Notes: generated by a model not told the origin, from the sequence alone. Shown: positions 24,695 through 33,313, counted from the stretch's first letter. The stretch: 35,483 nt of DNA from Colwellia psychrerythraea (GCA_002163005.1 MAAF01000046.1:1-35483), one strand, 5' to 3'. A program made the numbers and translations.

Positions 24695-25294
24695 CTAAAT
24701 TCTTACGCCCTCAATGTGCAACGACATTTCAACCTGTGTTGACGCTGGGCCTAGATCGTAGGTAATACCATAGTCCGCTAACTTAAAGTTAGTGGTACCA
24801 GAGAAACCAGCACGATAACCGCCCCAAGGATCTTGTCCTTCACCAATTTTTACTATTGGAAATGAAATAGTTTTCGTCACGCCTTTTAAGGTAAATTCAC
24901 CGGTAACAATCGCGCTTTCATCGTCGCTAAATTTAATATTGTTACTAACAAAAGTTGCTTTTGGAAAGCTGCTAACGTTTAAGAAGTCTTTACCTTTAAG
25001 ATGCTTATCACGCTCTGCATGATTCGAATCAATACTTTTAGTATCTATTTCAATGTTAATTTTTGCACTGTTAGGTGACTTGTCATCATAAGAAAAATCG
25101 CCATCAAAGGTATTAAAACGACCTAACAACCAGCTATAACCAAGATGCTTAATTTTAAATTGTACAAAGGCATGCGCACCTTTTACGTCAACTTTATAGT
25201 CGGTGGCAAGTGCAGTATTTGGCGCTAAGGCTGCAAATAACGAGCTAGCTAATAAACTGGTTGCTAGTGTGGATGTAATTAATGTCTTTTTCAT
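24695..25294 (-). CDS. yceI: YceI-family periplasmic lipid-binding protein
   Basis: A secreted lipocalin-like beta-barrel that binds polyisoprenoid chains. The signal peptide (about 1-30, ending NTALA) is followed by DYKVDVKGAHAFVQFKIKHLGYSWLLGRF, the family's N-terminal signature, then HAERDKHLKGKDFLNVSSFPKATFVS and GEFTLKGVTKTISFPI. At 199 residues it is slightly longer than E. coli YceI (191). It is preceded on the same strand by cytochrome b561, 160 nt upstream, the same pairing as yceJ-yceI in E. coli, and followed by a strong terminator. Confidence 0.94.
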   Translation of the reverse strand: MKKTLITSTLATSLLASSLFAALAPNTALATDYKVDVKGAHAFVQFKIKHLGYSWLLGRFNTFDGDFSYDDKSPNSAKINIEIDTKSIDSNHAERDKHLKGKDFLNVSSFPKATFVSNNIKFSDDESAIVTGEFTLKGVTKTISFPIVKIGEGQDPWGGYRAGFSGTTNFKLADYGITYDLGPASTQVEMSLHIEGVRI

Positions 25295-25454
25295 GTGATA
25301 TTCCTTGTCTTTTCTCTAATTAAGAGGAATGAAGTGTAAATTAATAATGAATGCGTTAACTTAGTCGCTTCTGTATTAGCTGAGTTAATTAGTTCTTTAT
25401 TTATTGATTTAGTTCGATATTTTTTAGATTGTTTTTAGATATTTAATTAAGTAG

Positions 25455-26024
25455 TTATTTTCTAGGTAATACTTTTAGCATCCGCACTAAGGTATTATTT
25501 TTATTAATAAAGTGATGTTTAAGTGCCGCAAGTGCATGACCAGCACTGAGTAAAACTAAGGTCCATGCTAAAATTTCATGGATACTGCCAGCAAGGTCTT
25601 CTTGGTTAGCAAAATTTATTGGCAATGCCGGTATCGATAGTAAACCGAATACATCAATCGCTCTGCCATCTGCTGTTGAGATTAAATAACCCGTTATCAT
25701 CAAAATAACCATTAAACCATAAAGTGCTAAATGGGCATAATGAGCTGCTTTTACTTCAATTTTACTGGCAGTTTCATCGGCATTTTTTGGCGTAACACTA
25801 ACGACACGCCAAACGATTCTTAACATCAAAGCAACGAAAAGTGTCATACCAATATTTTTATGTAAATCTAACGAACCTTTGTACCAAGCATCGTAGTAAG
25901 TTAGTTCAACCATATAAAGACCTAAGCCGAATAGGGAAAATAGGCTTATCGCCATAAGCCAATGAAACATGATGGCAATAAGGCCATAACTGTTTTCGGT
26001 ATTCTTTAATATGCTATTACTCAT
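25455..26024 (-). CDS. Cytochrome b561-type membrane protein (YceJ/CybB-like)
   Basis: A four-helix, di-heme b-type cytochrome of the inner membrane that moves electrons from quinol. Candidate heme ligands are visible: His in MFHWLMA (TM1), SLDLHKNIGMTLFVALMLRIVW (TM2), AAHYAHLALYGLMVILMITGYL (TM3) and SIHEILAWTLVLLSAGHALAALKHHF (TM4). At 189 residues it matches E. coli YceJ/CybB in size. Co-directional with yceI. A palindrome about 120 nt upstream and a divergent LysR gene suggest regulation by that protein. Confidence 0.92.
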   Translation of the reverse strand: MSNSILKNTENSYGLIAIMFHWLMAISLFSLFGLGLYMVELTYYDAWYKGSLDLHKNIGMTLFVALMLRIVWRVVSVTPKNADETASKIEVKAAHYAHLALYGLMVILMITGYLISTADGRAIDVFGLLSIPALPINFANQEDLAGSIHEILAWTLVLLSAGHALAALKHHFINKNNTLVRMLKVLPRK

Positions 26025-26143
26025 GGTGTAATCTATCTTTTGTGTCAGTGCAATAATTATTGGCTAACAATATCCTTGTCAAATTGTTAACGCTACTATA
26101 GCGAACTAAAACCTATTAAAAAACATCAATAAATGCGAAACTA

Positions 26144-26161
26144 TTGTGCATATATGCACAA
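26144..26161. promoter_or_regulatory. 18-bp perfect palindrome, likely LysR operator
   Basis: TTGTGCATATATGCACAA is perfectly symmetric and lies between the cytochrome b561 start and the MITE in front of the LysR gene. This fits a LysR-type binding site acting on the cytochrome b561-yceI promoter. Binding is inferred. Confidence 0.5.
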
Positions 26162-26178
26162 CTAATTGCCTTTTATAT

Positions 26179-26444
26179 AGGGTCTGTTGAACTTTATAGA
26201 TTGTTTTTGCAGCGATTTGTTGGGTGTTTATACAAGGCAGAGCCTTTGTAATGTGGTTGTTCCACATAAAAAGGCGATAACGCCGTAAAAATGACCAACA
26301 AACGCTGTCCGAAGGATTTGGCTAAAATCGTTTTACTCTTTGTTGAGTAGTATTTGCTTAGAATGACTAGGCTACACACTACTCGCCGCGATTAAAACGC
26401 TTTTATCTCGAACAAAACTTAACCGTGAAAGATCAACAGACCCT
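26179..26444. mobile_element. MITE with AGGGTCTGTTGA ends (266 bp)
   Basis: The perfect 12-bp terminal inverted repeats AGGGTCTGTTGA (26179-26190) and TCAACAGACCCT (26433-26444) extend with a partial CTTT match. The inside has a TGTGG/CCACA hairpin near 26255 and no transposase. No convincing target-site duplication is visible. Its right end is 22 nt from the LysR start. It looks like a non-autonomous remnant of an IS sharing these ends. Confidence 0.8.
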
Positions 26445-26466
26445 AATTTAAATGGTAGGATTAAGA

Positions 26467-27390
26467 ATGAAAGATACGTCGTGGGATGATTATAAAATAG
26501 CTTATCAAGTCGCACTTGACGGAAGCTTAAGTCAAGCGGGTGTATCCCTTCGAATAAACCATGCCACCGTGTTAAGGCGCATCAATCAATTAGAGCAAGC
26601 ACTTGAAGTTAAACTATTTATTCGCCATCAGCGAGGTTATAAGCTTACTGATGCAGGGTGTGTGTTAATGGATGAGATGCCCGAAATGCTGGCAAGGTTT
26701 TCGAGCTTAGAAAACAAACTGCAAAATGTAGAGGGTGACATTAGTGGCGAGTTAAGGATCACCACAGTGAGTTCATTCTCTCCGGTAATTACCCCCGCAT
26801 TAAAAGCATTTCGAGCTAAATACCCAAAAATCCGCCTTAAACTCATTTCTACTGATGACATTGTACCGCTCGACTCGGGTGCTGCGCATGTGTCTTTACG
26901 AGCAGGCCCAAGCCCTGTTGGCGTTGATCTTGTCGTTAAAAACCTCATCCAATTACAAACGGCATATCATGCAACACAAGGTTACATCGATGAATTTGGT
27001 CAGCCTAAAAACATCAGTGAGTTTAACGACCATCAATGGGTGTTACCAACGCCTGAAAAATACCGCATTCCCTTTGTTAATTACATTGTTGATAAAATAG
27101 ATAAAAACAGAATAGTTTTTCAAAGTAATAACTTCTCCGATATTCACGAAGCGGTTATCGCAGGTATGGGCATTGGTCCTTTAAGCGATCACCAAGCAAG
27201 CCTAAATCCATCTATGGTTAAAATCGATTTAGACATTCCTAAAAATGGTGAGTCTATCTGGTTTGTTTATCATAAAGATTTAAAGCATAGCGCCCGCATT
27301 CAATGTTTTTATCACTTTTTAAAAGCGGCGCTATCAGATATTGAACGGGAACATTTACACACTTCAAATAGAACGACCGATAAAGGCTAA
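26467..27390 (+). CDS. LysR-family regulator next to cytochrome b561/yceI
   Basis: The winged HTH lies at about 5-60 (VALDGSLSQAGVSLRINHATVLRRINQLEQALEVKLFIRHQRGYKLTDAG), then a LysR effector-binding domain with GELRITTVSSFSPVITPALKAF and a site near DIHEAVIAGMGIGPLSDHQA. The ATG at 26467 is preferred over one five codons upstream because a TAGGATTAAG ribosome site precedes it. It is divergent from cytochrome b561-yceI, its likely target. A MITE fills the space directly upstream, so its own promoter may lie inside the element. Confidence 0.9.
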   Translation: MKDTSWDDYKIAYQVALDGSLSQAGVSLRINHATVLRRINQLEQALEVKLFIRHQRGYKLTDAGCVLMDEMPEMLARFSSLENKLQNVEGDISGELRITTVSSFSPVITPALKAFRAKYPKIRLKLISTDDIVPLDSGAAHVSLRAGPSPVGVDLVVKNLIQLQTAYHATQGYIDEFGQPKNISEFNDHQWVLPTPEKYRIPFVNYIVDKIDKNRIVFQSNNFSDIHEAVIAGMGIGPLSDHQASLNPSMVKIDLDIPKNGESIWFVYHKDLKHSARIQCFYHFLKAALSDIEREHLHTSNRTTDKG

Positions 27391-27499
27391 TTATCCTAGC
27401 TACTTGTAGTGTTGAAGCGAACAATTAGCTTTAGTTGAAACGGATATTCATACTCAATTAGTCACTTTTATCTTTCAATGGATCGTTTAATTAGAAGCT

Positions 27500-28705
27500 T
27501 TAATGAGAAGCGTTTGATGGAGCATACTTGTCTGTATTTACAAAACGGCTTGCCGCTAAAGAGAGTAATGCGATAAATGCGCCAGCATAAAATACTAACG
27601 AATGATCATAAAGCCAAATCAAACCAAAAGTAGCAGGAATAACAACGGCGGCAATATGATTAATACTAAAACTAACCCCTGCACTTGAAGCAATATCTTT
27701 AGGATCAGCTATTTTTTGAAAGTAAGTCTTTAATGCAATAGCCATTGCGAAAAATAAGTGGTCTATTACGTAAAGCACAGCAGCCACATTGGCAGATTCC
27801 ACCAGCGCATAACCAACAAAAATAGTAATTAGGCCTAAATATTCAAGAGTCAGCGCTTTACGCTCACCTACTTTTGCAATCCAAACGCCTATTTTGGGTG
27901 CTAAAAAGAAGTTAATAACATGGTTAATCATATACAAAACTGTGATTTGCTGGACACTGTATCCGAACTTTTCAACCATAAGAAAACCAGCAAAAACAAC
28001 AAATATCTGTCGACGCGCTCCCGCTAAAAAAGTCAGCAAGTAATACAAACTATAACGTTTTCTTAAAATTATTTTTTTATGCTGAGGATGATCCATTACA
28101 AACTTAGGCATAGAAAATGCCAGCCATAACGTCAGTAATAGACCACTTAAACCAAAAAACAAATACATCACTTGATAGCTAGTAGAAAAAACACTGAAGC
28201 CCAACCAAATCAAGGCGTAACAAGTCAGTGAAGCAGCAGACTTTATTGACATTAATTGACCAAGCTTTGCTGCAGCCTCATCTTTTTTAAACCACTGCAA
28301 GCTTAATGAGGTATTTATGGTTTCGTAATAATGAAAACCAATAGACATCAATACCGTAGTTGCATAAAGTCCATAAATACTGGGGAAAAGCCCTGTAACA
28401 GCCACGCCTATGGATAGTAGACACAAAGAAATCAAAGCAAATACTTGTTCGGTAAACACCAATAATACAAAAATTGCGGTAAAAGCTAAGAAGCCAGGGA
28501 TTTCTCTTAAAGACTGCAACATGCCTATTTCAGCCCCCGTAAACGCAGCTTGCTCAATCACAAAATTATTGAGCATAGCCATCCAACCGGCAAAAGTAAC
28601 TGACATGACAATGCTGGCAATAGCTAAGAAAACAAAAGGACTATGCCATTTATTACCTTGCTCAGCTAAAACTGGAATTGCTTTTTCTGTGGTTACTTTT
28701 TCCAT
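27500..28705 (-). CDS. MFS transporter
   Basis: An inner-membrane protein of 401 residues with about 12 hydrophobic helices and the two-bundle layout of the major facilitator superfamily, including a basic cytoplasmic loop (HPQHKKIILRKRYSLYYLL) between the halves. An MFS loop motif is weak and the substrate cannot be told. It is divergent from an AraC-type gene, 199 nt away, and a 14-bp triple repeat lies just upstream of its start. Efflux controlled by the neighbour is a reasonable guess. Confidence 0.85.
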   Translation of the reverse strand: MEKVTTEKAIPVLAEQGNKWHSPFVFLAIASIVMSVTFAGWMAMLNNFVIEQAAFTGAEIGMLQSLREIPGFLAFTAIFVLLVFTEQVFALISLCLLSIGVAVTGLFPSIYGLYATTVLMSIGFHYYETINTSLSLQWFKKDEAAAKLGQLMSIKSAASLTCYALIWLGFSVFSTSYQVMYLFFGLSGLLLTLWLAFSMPKFVMDHPQHKKIILRKRYSLYYLLTFLAGARRQIFVVFAGFLMVEKFGYSVQQITVLYMINHVINFFLAPKIGVWIAKVGERKALTLEYLGLITIFVGYALVESANVAAVLYVIDHLFFAMAIALKTYFQKIADPKDIASSAGVSFSINHIAAVVIPATFGLIWLYDHSLVFYAGAFIALLSLAASRFVNTDKYAPSNASH

Positions 28706-28730
28706 GCGGGTTTATTGCCTTAAATAACTA

Positions 28731-28772
28731 ACACTCGATTACTGACACTAAGTTACTGACACTCGATAACTC
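28731..28772. repeat. Three 14-bp tandem repeats upstream of the MFS gene
   Basis: ACACTCGATTACTG (28731-28744), ACACTAAGTTACTG (28745-28758) and ACACTCGATAACTC (28759-28772) are direct, back-to-back copies in the MFS/AraC gap, right in the expected promoter/leader of the MFS gene. They may be operator sites for the AraC protein or a simple slippage product. Confidence 0.75.
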
Positions 28773-28904
28773 ACATGAAATGGTTCACACGAAATAAATA
28801 AATGTCAAAAAAAATAATAGCTTTCCAAGCTCTTTTATAAAGTTAGCTTGTATCGCTACAATGACCATTATATGATGATTTCAACATGACCAATAGCGAC
28901 AATT

Positions 28905-29711
28905 ATGACAGTTAGTTTATCAAATCAGACAAAAACAACCTGGCATCAGCAAAGTCCTAGCCGGCTCTACCCAAACTTACCTCGCTCTGTATTGCCATTG
29001 TCCGCAGAATTTAAGCCCATGACACAGATTATTAGCCATTCTCACCCATGGTCACAACTTTCCTATTCTTGCGTTGGGGTTATGCATATTGAAACCGATA
29101 CGGGTATTTTTGTTATTCCGCCGGAGCAAGCTCTTTGGCTCCCCCCTGGCATTGCGCATCAACACTTTTGCAAAAATAAAGTCAGCTACCGTAGTTTATA
29201 TATCGACCCGGTATTAAGTGAAATGCTCGGTAATAGAGTACGCCCGTTAACAGTTGACCCTTTATTAAGGTCATTGATATTAGAGATTTCAAGCTGGCCG
29301 GAAGACTATAACGAAACAGAAGAAACGCATCGTTTTCTGCTGGTATTATTAGACCGCTTAGCGATGGCAAAAAGTAACGAACTTTTTATGCCTACGATTC
29401 AAGATAAAAGACTATTACCTATCATTGAAACCTTAAATCAAGAGCCAGCGAATAAATTAACCATTGAGCAATGGGCACTAAAAGTAGGCGCATCAAGTCG
29501 CACTCTAAATAGGCTATTTAATCAAAATTATGGCATGGGCTTTAGTCGATGGAAACAAAAGCTGAGAATATTAAAGTCATTAGAATTACTTAACAGCAAC
29601 TCGCAACTTATAGATATCGCCTTTGAGCTGGGTTATGAATCAACATCAGCATTCATTACCGCCTTTAAAAAACATTTAGGTTGCTCGCCTAAAAAGTATC
29701 TTGCAACATAG
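28905..29711 (+). CDS. AraC-family regulator with cupin sensor domain
   Basis: The N-terminal half (about 30-110) has cupin-like features (HSHPWSQLSYSCVGVMHIETDTGIFVIPPEQALWLPPGIAHQH), and the C-terminal about 100 residues form the double HTH: LTIEQWALKVGASSRTLNRLFNQNYGMGFSRWKQKLRIL and LIDIAFELGYESTSAFITAFKKHLGCSPKKYL. At 268 residues it is the usual size for this group, many of which control a divergent transporter. The inducer is unknown. Confidence 0.92.
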   Translation: MTVSLSNQTKTTWHQQSPSRLYPNLPRSVLPLSAEFKPMTQIISHSHPWSQLSYSCVGVMHIETDTGIFVIPPEQALWLPPGIAHQHFCKNKVSYRSLYIDPVLSEMLGNRVRPLTVDPLLRSLILEISSWPEDYNETEETHRFLLVLLDRLAMAKSNELFMPTIQDKRLLPIIETLNQEPANKLTIEQWALKVGASSRTLNRLFNQNYGMGFSRWKQKLRILKSLELLNSNSQLIDIAFELGYESTSAFITAFKKHLGCSPKKYLAT

Positions 29712-29806
29712 ATTATAGCATTGCGCCTATCTCAACTTAGTTGTATTAAGCAGAGTTGAGTTCAGTCGAATTGAGATAATAGGGTTCAACGAGTGTTTAA
29801 AATATA

Positions 29807-29833
29807 AAAGCCCTGCTATTTCAACAGGGCTTT
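29807..29833. terminator. Hairpin terminator, better on the minus strand
   Basis: AAAGCCCTG (29807-29815) and CAGGGCTTT (29825-29833) make a 9-bp stem with a 9-nt loop. On the minus strand it is followed by a T-rich stretch, fitting the end of the kamA-like transcript; on the plus strand it could also stop the AraC gene. A second, imperfect inverted repeat lies at about 29730-29782. Confidence 0.8.
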
Positions 29834-29909
29834 AAACTGAGCTTATTTCGGAATAACAATTAGCTAATAGCTAGCATTACTCTTTTACTTTGTAAATTTG
29901 ACCTGTAAC

Positions 29910-29987
29910 TTTACTCTATAGATTTACTCTATAGTTTTACTCTATAGTTTTACTCTATAGTTTTACTCTATAGTTTTAATCTATTAG
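29910..29987. repeat. 13-bp tandem repeat covering the kamA-like stop codon
   Basis: Five copies of TTTACTCTATAG plus one A or T spacer (29910-29973) are followed by one decayed copy (to 29987). The TAG stop of the radical SAM gene (29968-29970) lies inside the fifth copy, and the last few residues (NRLKL) come from the repeat. Confidence 0.9.
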
Positions 29988-31659
29988 TTAATGCTGCCGC
30001 TAAATCATGCTCAATGGTCGCCAGTTCATCTTCAAAGAAAAACTTATCAGTATCAAACGGTTTAAGTAATTTCACATCATTCGTGGTTTCATCATATTTC
30101 GCTAAAAATACTTTGTCCATCCACTTCATGTTACGCCCTTCGGTGAACATCAAAGCAAAGGCTCGTTCTCCGCCAACTTCACATTCGCCCATTATCGAGA
30201 TTTTACCCGCAGAAGTCGTCATAGATAGATGACGAGATGGGCGGTTAATCGACGGTAATTCACGGTATATTTTATCAAATATTTGACTAACCGCACTAAG
30301 CGGCGCAGTAAAGTAATGGTGTTCACCTGTCGGTCTGGCGCAATACATAGAGTGAAAACTAATTAACATAGTCCCTAAAATATTAGATAAATCTATCCAG
30401 TTTTGCGCGCTGCGATCGATATCGATTGAGCCATCTTGCTTCTCGAATAAACTGATGTGATTCATCATAGGACTTTGACTACGAATAACCACACCGTGGC
30501 GTTGCAAGCGACGAATAGCAGCAATGGTTGTTGGGTTTAACAATTCACGCGGCGTAGAAAAATGCGCCATCCACGCCAGTTGTATACCATTTTCATGCAT
30601 TTTATCAAATACGGCTAACATCTTGTCGTACTTACTGCTTAAAATCATTTCTGGTTGGAAAGTTAAAGCACGTGTGGCAAGGCGGACCGTTTTAATGTGT
30701 AATAAGTCTCTGTCTTCCATTAATGGCGTGACATATTGCTCGAAACGACTAGCAGGCATATAACCACCATCACCACCAGTAATTAACATATCGGTGACTT
30801 CTTTATGCACTTTTAAATAACGATGAATTTGGTCAATTTCTTTTTGGATAAACATATCTTCATCACCACGAACTTGCGCATGACGGAAACAGTAAGTACA
30901 GAATGAAAAACAGTTTTGGGTAGTTTTATCAAAAATTAACTGACACTGCGGGTACTTATGCTGACTACCATCAAGAAACTCTATTTCACCCCGCTCGTTT
31001 TCAAACCAAGGTTTATTGAGTTGTTGGTTACCATCATGCGGGCTGGTTTTTTCTTGGTATTGGGCAACAATGACTTTTTTCTCTGCCACGCTTGCCGCTA
31101 AGTATTCAGCCACAGTAACTTTGTTAATCATATTAGGTTGTGGCATCACTAACTGAAAAACAGAATCTTCATAAAAGTTAGTCCAGTCAATGCTATTTAA
31201 ACTGTGTTTAGTGGCTAAAAACCGGTAAACCTCAATAAAAAGTTCCCGCTCTTCAATATCTCCAATATCAATATTATTAGCCTCTAGAATTTCAACCACA
31301 CGGCGAAACCCTGAAAGCCCAGTGTATTGATCTTTCTCATCAAACATATGTGCTTCTTTATCTAACAAGCCCGAATGCTGTGGGTAAGACGCGTGTAAAC
31401 GGCTGAGCAAACCCGGTGACAGTAGTTTTTCATCTTTAATGGTTTGGCGAACGTCATCACTGTAGTGATATACATCCATCATGTCGTTAATATCCATTTC
31501 GCTCACATCACTAATACCGCTGTTTCGAACATGGACATTGCCATCTAGCACTAGACTATTAGGCTGACAATCGCTTGGGTCAAGCTCTTTTGGATCGAGT
31601 AAAGCAACATCAATATGCTGCGATTTACTTGCTGAAACTTTTGAGGTGGAATCGGTCAT
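29968..31659 (-). CDS. KamA-family radical SAM protein (2,3-aminomutase-like)
   Basis: The radical SAM cluster motif CxxxCxxC is at Cys 250, 254 and 257 (CFSFCTYCF), followed by RHAQVRGDEDMF as in lysine 2,3-aminomutase relatives, the SAM-binding MLITGGDGGY (about 291-300), and TTSAGKISIMG near 481-491, where Lys 486 could hold PLP. At 563 residues it is longer than KamA (about 416), with an N-terminal extension of roughly 150 residues. In the region where lysine aminomutase has YQCD with the lysine-binding Asp, this protein reads MYCARP, so lysine is doubtful as substrate. A glutamate- or other amino acid aminomutase, or a new activity, is possible. Divergent from a GcvA-like LysR gene. Confidence 0.83.
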   Translation of the reverse strand: MTDSTSKVSASKSQHIDVALLDPKELDPSDCQPNSLVLDGNVHVRNSGISDVSEMDINDMMDVYHYSDDVRQTIKDEKLLSPGLLSRLHASYPQHSGLLDKEAHMFDEKDQYTGLSGFRRVVEILEANNIDIGDIEERELFIEVYRFLATKHSLNSIDWTNFYEDSVFQLVMPQPNMINKVTVAEYLAASVAEKKVIVAQYQEKTSPHDGNQQLNKPWFENERGEIEFLDGSQHKYPQCQLIFDKTTQNCFSFCTYCFRHAQVRGDEDMFIQKEIDQIHRYLKVHKEVTDMLITGGDGGYMPASRFEQYVTPLMEDRDLLHIKTVRLATRALTFQPEMILSSKYDKMLAVFDKMHENGIQLAWMAHFSTPRELLNPTTIAAIRRLQRHGVVIRSQSPMMNHISLFEKQDGSIDIDRSAQNWIDLSNILGTMLISFHSMYCARPTGEHHYFTAPLSAVSQIFDKIYRELPSINRPSRHLSMTTSAGKISIMGECEVGGERAFALMFTEGRNMKWMDKVFLAKYDETTNDVKLLKPFDTDKFFFEDELATIEHDLAAALTNRLKL

Positions 31660-31979
31660 AACAAGGCTCTCTAGTGCAAGCTCAATACATTGATGAGTTC
31701 ACGCTTTTGTTTAAATTAATTAAAAATAAGGGTAAAAGTTAAGTCGAAATAAATATTTTATGCACTAATTTTCAAAGAAAGTGCGAAGTGAATCAAACGA
31801 GTAAAAATCACCAAGTTATGAGCTTTGGTAATAACCTCAATAAAATAATGCCCTTTATCGAACTTGTTTGATGTTAAGTAATAAAGTGAAACTTCCCCTT
31901 GGTTATACTGGTGAGCATGTAAAATGGCTTAACAATAACCACCCGAATATTAACTATTACACGATGAACTACTTAGCCA
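31660..31979. other. Divergent promoter region kamA-like / LysR
   Basis: 320 bp without a gene between two divergent starts. The only structure I see is an ATCAAAC (near 31794) and GTTTGAT (near 31867) inverted pair 70 nt apart. It probably holds both promoters and the LysR site. Confidence 0.4.
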
Positions 31980-32957
31980 ATGAACTCACTGCCTACTGAA
32001 AGTCCTCTATCTAAAAAATTATTACCCAGTACCAGTATGTTGGCCGCTTTTGATGCCGCAGCTAGAACGGGTAGTTTTACCGCCGCAGCAAAAGATTTAG
32101 CCTTGACTCAAGGGGCTATTAGCCGACAAGTCAATGCGCTAGAACTGCAGCTAAGCGTTAATTTATTTCATCGAAATAAACAAAATATATCGCTAACCGA
32201 AGTTGGAAAAATCTACGCTAAAGAAGTAAATTCGGCGTTAAGCCATATTCGTTCCGCCACACTAAATATCATGACAAATCCCGATACTGGCATACTTAAT
32301 ATTTCGATATTGCCCATGTTTGGTTCCCGCTGGTTGATGCCAAGGCTGGCCGACTTTTTAGCTAAACATCCACAAATAACCATTAATACGGTGAGTAAAC
32401 TGTCACAATTTGATTTTTCTCATGAGGATATTCATTGTGCTATTCATTTTGGCAAAGCTGATTGGTCACAAGCCAACTGTACTTTTTTAATGGCCGAAGA
32501 AAGTGTTCCTGTGTGCTCACCCAAATTGTTCGAACAAGCAAGGTTAGCAAAGGCCGATAATATTTGTGCCAGTTTAATTAATTTACCGTTACTACATATC
32601 GCAACTAGACCTAATGCTTGGCCGTTGTGGTTTGATGATCACAAGGTCATATCAAAAACAAAATCAAAAACAAAATCAAAAACAAAAGTACTGCAAGACA
32701 TGCACTTTGAGCAGTTCTCCATAGCGACTAATGCAGCAGTAGCAGGTCTAGGCGTCGCTTTATTACCAAGGTTTTTAATTGAAAGTGAATTACAACGAGG
32801 TGAATTACAGGTGATTTGTAACAAACCCCAACTTACCGATAATGGCTATTACTTAGTAAGCCCCAATGACAAACTTAACTATGCTCCCATGTTAGCTTTT
32901 ACCCGCTGGTTAACCCAAGTAATCACCAGTGAAAAGTCCTCTCTTTCAATTAAATAA
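31980..32957 (+). CDS. LysR-family regulator, GcvA-like
   Basis: The HTH at about 18-75 (STSMLAAFDAAARTGSFTAAAKDLALTQGAISRQVNALELQL) and an effector domain with the GcvA-type ISILPMFGSRWLMPRLADFLAKHPQITI and LGVALLPRFLIESELQRGEL place it in the GcvA subgroup, which often regulates amino acid metabolism. A run KTKSKTKSKTK near residue 225-235 comes from a 12-bp tandem repeat. Divergent from the kamA-like gene, its likely target. Confidence 0.92.
   Translation: MNSLPTESPLSKKLLPSTSMLAAFDAAARTGSFTAAAKDLALTQGAISRQVNALELQLSVNLFHRNKQNISLTEVGKIYAKEVNSALSHIRSATLNIMTNPDTGILNISILPMFGSRWLMPRLADFLAKHPQITINTVSKLSQFDFSHEDIHCAIHFGKADWSQANCTFLMAEESVPVCSPKLFEQARLAKADNICASLINLPLLHIATRPNAWPLWFDDHKVISKTKSKTKSKTKVLQDMHFEQFSIATNAAVAGLGVALLPRFLIESELQRGELQVICNKPQLTDNGYYLVSPNDKLNYAPMLAFTRWLTQVITSEKSSLSIK
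32651..32686. repeat. In-frame 12-bp tandem repeat inside LysR gene
   Basis: Three exact copies of ATCAAAAACAAA (32651-32662, 32663-32674, 32675-32686) code for a SKTK repeat in the effector domain. Copy number changes would keep the frame. Confidence 0.92.
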
Positions 32958-33147
32958 ACAATCCCAATAAATTAACAAATTGATTATATTGAAGTTTTAT
33001 CCCAACTGGTTTTAGGGGATAATTGAATATTATCTGTGATCCCTGCCCGTAAAAACAATCTCAAGGGAAATTAAGTATAATAATTTGATATTTCAAAGGA
33101 TCTACATAATAAGCGGTAGGTGTTGTCATTAATCTAGGGAGTGTAAA

Positions 33148-33301
33148 ATGGAATTAGGTGCATTTTCAGTAAGTTTAGTGGTTAATAATGACATTCAATC
33201 CAGGCTGGGATAAAAATTGTAAAACATTAGAATCGTACACCGATGTTAGAGAGCTTTTAAAAGAGTTTGAAGCCCAAGGCATCAATATATTGAAGAGGTG
33301 A
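33148..33301 (+). pseudogene. Broken VOC/glyoxalase-family gene
   Basis: The start MELGAFSVSLVV (from 33148) and, in the +1 frame from 33188, FNPGWDKNCKTLESYTDVRELLKEFEAQGI are the N-terminal and central parts of small VOC (glyoxalase/bleomycin resistance) proteins that I remember as about 120-130 residues. Roughly 50 residues between them and the C-terminal third are missing, and the two pieces are out of frame. The ends at 33213 and 33301 are followed at once by the 3' end of the next gene. A ribosome-like GGGAG precedes the first ATG, so it was once a real gene. Confidence 0.72.
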
Positions 33302-33313
33302 TTTAGATAAACC

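Noticed and set aside
26194..26379. 61-codon frame inside the MITE
   Set aside because: Lies wholly within the non-coding element and does not resemble a transposase.
29910..29987. Tandem repeat as a CRISPR array or replication iteron
   Set aside because: Units are 13 bp with no unique spacers, there are no cas or rep genes, and it overlaps a gene end.
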